A DNA stretch of 64,000 bases from Hyphococcus sp. (GTDB lineage: Bacteria; Pseudomonadota; Alphaproteobacteria; Caulobacterales; Parvularculaceae), in assembly GCA_021776335.1 (NCBI GenBank), contig JAJFGB010000001.1, positions 237,431 to 301,430 of the forward strand, written 5' to 3'. The position numbers were made by a program, and so were the translations under genes. Under the pieces are notes generated by a model that worked only from the letters and a program-made list of their open reading frames with translations, did not search any database and had not been told where the DNA came from. Every line of letters starts with the position of its first letter. Position 1 is the first letter of the stretch. This document shows positions 60,491 to 64,000 of this stretch, one piece after another.

Positions 60491-63481
60491 ATGAAGCGCC
60501 AATTCTTTTATCAATCTGTCGCCATTGCTGCGTTGTCTGGCATATGCACGCCATTATCGGCTGCAGATGTAGTGATGTCCGGCGGCGATATACAACCTTT
60601 CAAAGGTGATATTGATCCCTTCCGCGGTGACATCGATCCGTTTCGTGGGGACATTGATCCGTTCCGCGGTGACATCAATCCGTTTCGCGGCGACATAGAT
60701 CCTTTCCGCGGGGACATTGATCCTTTTGCAGGCGACCTTAATCCCTTTCGCGGCGATATCGATCCGTTCAGCGGCGACATCAATCCGTTCTATGGCGATA
60801 TCAGCCCATTCTGGGGCGACATCAGTTCTTTCTGGGGCGACATCGATCCCTTCCGCGGGGACATTGATCCGTTTACGGGCGATATCGATAGCTTTTGGGG
60901 CGACATCGATCCGTTTGCGGTGGAGGGGCTTGGCGCCTATTGGAATCATGCTGGGGCCCAATGGGGTGATCTCAACGCGGCATGGTCGGCGCTTGGGCCG
61001 TATCAGGCGTCAACACAATCATCCTATTCCGAACTGCGTAATGAGTTTCAGGCGCTGATCAATTTTAGCAGTACGACCTGGAACGCGGCCGTACAGGCTC
61101 AAACTGGTCAGCCGATGACCACTGCCTTCGCCAATCCATTGCTCGCCAAATATGGAATCGATCTCGGTGATGCGAGCACGCTTGCTAATGTGGACGCTGC
61201 TGACCGCGCGCGCTTTTTCCTTGAATGGTATGATGGGTTGATGAGTTTTTCCGGGAGTGATCAAGTTGATCACTGGATGCCGGCTATCAACTGGACGCCG
61301 ACGCTGACACAGGATCAAGGCAATGGCCACGACGCAGCTATTGGTCTTCTTGATGTCGCGATCTCTCCCAGCGACGACAATCTAGAATATCTTATCAATG
61401 TCGGCGGCTACACGATGTCGCCAAACGAACACGGCGCCGCTGTCGCGAGCCTGATTGCAGGCCGTCATGACAGTAAAGGTGTTTTGGGTATCGCGCCAAA
61501 AGCAACGATCTACGCTTACAGTCCGTTTGATGACACAGGCTCATCTAATTTCGTCGACGTTTCCAACGGGATCGACGCACTCACCGCCGCCGGCGCCAAT
61601 GTCGTTAATATGTCGCTGGGCGTTCCAGGGTCGACATTCCATCAGGATATCGCAGACATTTTTCAGGGCGCCTCGGCGCAAGGGGCAGCCGACAACACCG
61701 TCTTTGTCATTGCATCTGGCAATGACGGTATTGTGCAAACCGCGGACATCGACTGGTCCGACGACGCTGTTTCATCCAACCTTTTGATTGTCGGGTCGGT
61801 TGATCCCAATAAAAAGATTTCAATATTTTCAAATACGCCAGGCGAAGCATGCTTCGTTGACGGCGGATGTAACGAGACAGACAAGCTGAAATACCACTTC
61901 CTTGTTGCGCCTGGTGAACTCATTCTTGTATCGGATAACGCGGGCGGTACGACACGGTTGTCAGGCACTTCCTTTGCGGCGCCTTTGGTCACCGGTGCAG
62001 TGTCGCTGCTGCATGATCGCTGGCCCTGGCTGCAGCAACGTGCTGAAGAAACTGCGCAGATTATTTTGTCGTCTGCGCAAGATCTTGGCGCACCGGGGGT
62101 TGATGCAGTCTATGGCCACGGGCTTCTCGATGTCGCAGCGTCGCAATCGCCGCTCAGCTTTGACAACCTTGTACTTTACCAGCCGGGCGCCGGAGGTAAC
62201 CTCGCACAGCTTCAGGCGTCAGATCTGAAATCGTCTTTGTTGGCGCCTGGACAACTGGATCTGTGGGAACTTTCCGGTACGCATATTTATGCTTATGAAA
62301 CCGTCGGCGGCACACATCGGGATTTCATGATACCCTTGAGTACGGCTCTCTATGGGCAGGACGGCACATATAACGGCAATACGGAACGTTATCAGCGCCA
62401 CATCTATGAGCGGCTGACGGACTGGGCAAACGGAACGCCTTTTGCGCCGGTAAATTCATACCGGGCGCCGATTGGCAGCTATGGCGGCTGGAATATTTCC
62501 ATGCTTGCAGCACCGGTATCATCATTTACCCCGGCATCCCAGGCTGATCGCCCGTTTGACAGCGCTTTCATGTTCAAAACCAAGGATCAAAACTTAACAG
62601 TTCTGATCGGGCAAGGGGCGGGCGCTTTGTCGCTCACCGGCGAAAACGGCTTTACGCAATATAGCGACCATGATCCAAAATCAGGCGGCGTAAATCCGTT
62701 TCTGGGTTTCGCATCGGGCGGCGCCTACGTTAAAGTCGGCGCCCAGCTGGCGCCGGGATTAGAGCTTTCATTCGGCTTTTCTGAAGTTGAAAATGATCAC
62801 AGCTATGTTGATCAAACGACCGGAGAGAATTCTTTCAATGACACTCTTTTCACCGAGTATAAAGCGAAAGCGACTTTTGCCGAGATTTCATACGTTGTCG
62901 CAACGGATGTTCGTGTGCACGCTGCGATCACTCATCTTAATGAGGGTGCTGGCTTGCTTGGCGCGCAAGGCCTTGGCGCCCTCTCTCTCGACCTGGGATC
63001 AAGATCCAACGGCGTAACGCTGGGGGCGACAGCCAATATAAATCCAAGGTTTTCTTTGTCTGCGTCAATGACTGCGGGGCAAACCTCTTCAAACAACGCT
63101 GGAAACGCCGTTCTCAGTGTTGATCATAAAGGCTTAAAGACCACAGCTTTTGAACTCGCCGCAACAGCACGGAGCCTGTTGAAGACAAATGACGCCATCA
63201 AGCTGACATTTGCGCAGCCGCTTCACGTGGAAAGCGGCGCATTAAAATATGAATCTGTTCAGGTCATTGATCGCTCGACAGGCGAGATAGGTTTTGTGGA
63301 TGAGTTTTGGAATCTTGGCGGCGGCAACAGGCGTTTCGTCACCGAGATGCAATACTCAATTCCCGTCTTTAATGAAGCCGCAGACATAGGTTTATTTGGT
63401 CGTGTCGATATCGGAGAGGTCGACATTGATGGCGAATTTAACACATTCGCCGGCGGCGCTCGATTCAACCTGTCATTTTAG
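60491..63481 (+). CDS. Secreted subtilisin-family protease with 7-residue repeats and probable beta-barrel end
   Basis: The ATG at 60491 gives 996 residues with a signal peptide (1-25). Residues 32-143 are sixteen tandem GDI[DNS]PF[RWYASTK] units. The S8 catalytic triad follows: Asp288 in GLLDVAIS, His314 in EHGAAVASLIAG and Ser494 in SGTSFAAPLVTG, with Asn in VIASGNDG as oxyanion residue. The last 250-300 residues alternate hydrophobic and polar residues and end ARFNLSF, like an autotransporter barrel. The product is thus probably an outer-membrane-anchored protease. Similar repeats occur in S8 proteins of other alphaproteobacteria as I recall; their role is unknown. Confidence 0.85.
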   Translation: MKRQFFYQSVAIAALSGICTPLSAADVVMSGGDIQPFKGDIDPFRGDIDPFRGDIDPFRGDINPFRGDIDPFRGDIDPFAGDLNPFRGDIDPFSGDINPFYGDISPFWGDISSFWGDIDPFRGDIDPFTGDIDSFWGDIDPFAVEGLGAYWNHAGAQWGDLNAAWSALGPYQASTQSSYSELRNEFQALINFSSTTWNAAVQAQTGQPMTTAFANPLLAKYGIDLGDASTLANVDAADRARFFLEWYDGLMSFSGSDQVDHWMPAINWTPTLTQDQGNGHDAAIGLLDVAISPSDDNLEYLINVGGYTMSPNEHGAAVASLIAGRHDSKGVLGIAPKATIYAYSPFDDTGSSNFVDVSNGIDALTAAGANVVNMSLGVPGSTFHQDIADIFQGASAQGAADNTVFVIASGNDGIVQTADIDWSDDAVSSNLLIVGSVDPNKKISIFSNTPGEACFVDGGCNETDKLKYHFLVAPGELILVSDNAGGTTRLSGTSFAAPLVTGAVSLLHDRWPWLQQRAEETAQIILSSAQDLGAPGVDAVYGHGLLDVAASQSPLSFDNLVLYQPGAGGNLAQLQASDLKSSLLAPGQLDLWELSGTHIYAYETVGGTHRDFMIPLSTALYGQDGTYNGNTERYQRHIYERLTDWANGTPFAPVNSYRAPIGSYGGWNISMLAAPVSSFTPASQADRPFDSAFMFKTKDQNLTVLIGQGAGALSLTGENGFTQYSDHDPKSGGVNPFLGFASGGAYVKVGAQLAPGLELSFGFSEVENDHSYVDQTTGENSFNDTLFTEYKAKATFAEISYVVATDVRVHAAITHLNEGAGLLGAQGLGALSLDLGSRSNGVTLGATANINPRFSLSASMTAGQTSSNNAGNAVLSVDHKGLKTTAFELAATARSLLKTNDAIKLTFAQPLHVESGALKYESVQVIDRSTGEIGFVDEFWNLGGGNRRFVTEMQYSIPVFNEAADIGLFGRVDIGEVDIDGEFNTFAGGARFNLSF
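60584..60919 (+). repeat. Sixteen tandem 21-bp units coding GDIDPFR-type heptapeptides
   Basis: The units run in frame without gaps and differ mainly at positions 4, 5 and 7 of the peptide. Gly, Asp, Ile/Leu and Phe are almost invariant. Early units are nearly identical (GDIDPFR), later ones vary (GDISPFW, GDISSFW, GDIDSFW). DNA identity among the early units points to recent expansion by slippage or recombination. Confidence 0.9.
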
Positions 63482-63581
63482 AGCTCCAGGCAAGGGAGGG
63501 CTCAAAATGATCGACGCAGTTGAAAGTGAAAAACAAGGTTTTGTTTTCGAGAGAAAACAAAAAAGGTCTCGGGGAACTAAA

Positions 63582-64000
63582 ATGCACAAGCTTTTCTCAA
63601 TGGCGGTCTTTTGTGTCAGCATCTGCACTGGTGCGGCGGCATTTGCGCAGGAAACAGCGCAAACACCAGTCGTCGACGTCACATTGCACGGCGCCTTCGA
63701 CAAACTGATTGCTGACTCGAAGTCGCAGATGATGCGCGACCCAAACGAAGCAATGAGGCATGCGGAAAGTGCGGAAAACCTCGTTCGTGGCGCCGCGCGG
63801 TTTAGTAATCGCGATGAAGCGATCGCAACAGCCATGTGGTTGCGTGGCGAATCGCTTGTTCGCTCGGGCAGGCCGGAAGACGGCAGTGCTGTAATTGCAG
63901 ATGCTTTGACGCTGCTAGGTGAAGAGGGTTTAAACACCAAATTGGGCGGCGATCTTTTGCTGGCTCAGGGGCGTGTCGCCGGTCGTCTTTCCGATACCAA
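63582..64000 (+). CDS. Exported helical (TPR-like) protein, 3' end outside the window
   Basis: The frame is open from the ATG at 63582 (GGGGAA 8 bp before) to the window edge, giving about 139 residues. The signal peptide is MHKLFSMAVFCVSICTGAAAFAQ. The mature part is helical with repeat-like pairs (EAMRHAESAENLVRGAARFSNRDEAIATAMWLRGESLVRSG, then ADALTLLGEEGL), fitting TPR helices. It lies 100 bp after the subtilisin on the same strand. Proteins of this form may continue into a sensor or enzyme domain, but the rest is not visible. Confidence 0.65.
   Translation, partial: MHKLFSMAVFCVSICTGAAAFAQETAQTPVVDVTLHGAFDKLIADSKSQMMRDPNEAMRHAESAENLVRGAARFSNRDEAIATAMWLRGESLVRSGRPEDGSAVIADALTLLGEEGLNTKLGGDLLLAQGRVAGRLSDT

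Noticed and set aside
60584..60919. Tandem 21-bp repeat considered as a CRISPR-like or noncoding array
   Set aside because: The units have no spacers, stay in frame and encode a constant heptapeptide within a signal-peptide-bearing protease.

Overview
The window reads as chromosomal DNA of a marine-type alphaproteobacterium. Signs include TonB-dependent outer-membrane uptake, a LuxR solo, an FNR/FixK-type box, GTTAAC/TTAA motifs resembling CtrA sites, many TM-rich DUF families and large secreted repeat proteins. A Hyphomonadales/Parvularculales-like relative is my guess, and it is inference only. Coding density is high. I see no rRNA, tRNA, CRISPR array, prophage or recognisable insertion sequence. 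About 54 genes are supported, two of them cut by the window ends.

Layout. 1-5.4 kb: end of a class III CoA-transferase, a LuxR regulator behind an 815-bp spacer carrying three pairs of 10-bp direct repeats, and a His-rich, ZnuD-like TonB receptor with a small membrane protein. 5.5-11.6 kb: membrane proteins, a TPR lipoprotein, a Tat-exported PLP enzyme and a phosphoesterase lipoprotein. 11.8-15.2 kb: a large secreted metzincin-like protease. 15.2-21.2 kb: two TetR-controlled divergent loci (DJ-1/PfpI protein; flavodoxin-fold oxidoreductase plus DUF1772), each with clear palindromic operators, flanking the first AraC/DUF2306 pair. 21.3-28.9 kb: DUF305-LVIVD fusion, a periplasmic protein and a HlyD/FtsX/ATPase exporter operon. 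29-33.5 kb: a small FNR-boxed membrane protein, a serine hydrolase and the second AraC/membrane-protein module. 33.6-46 kb: a second metzincin-like protein, TolB-like lipoprotein, D-threonine-aldolase-like enzyme, two CPBP-family proteins, sterol desaturase, ASCH protein, PepSY-like protein, FAD monooxygenase and a membrane-anchored LuxR regulator. 46.4-49 kb: two soluble histidine kinases, one with an N-terminal receiver. 49-52.5 kb: an unusual membrane serine hydrolase, an exported haloalkane-dehalogenase-like enzyme and its divergent LysR regulator. 52.5-57.4 kb: the third AraC/DUF2306 module, extended by DUF4386 and an MDR oxidoreductase. 57.6-64 kb: a large secreted P-domain/DUF11/GEVED protein, a subtilisin with sixteen 7-residue repeats and a probable beta-barrel end, and the start of another exported protein.

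The main pattern is a repeated module. Three paralogous AraC-type regulators (17.6, 32.1 and 53.6 kb) each face, head to head, one or more multi-pass membrane genes of the DUF2306 or a related family. The three copies lie within 40 kb, which suggests duplicated regulator/membrane-protein switches of unknown substrate. This is the best candidate here for an undescribed system. Other points worth following are the membrane LuxR opposite a CPBP protein lacking the first Glu of its EExxxR motif, and the GDIDPF repeat protease.
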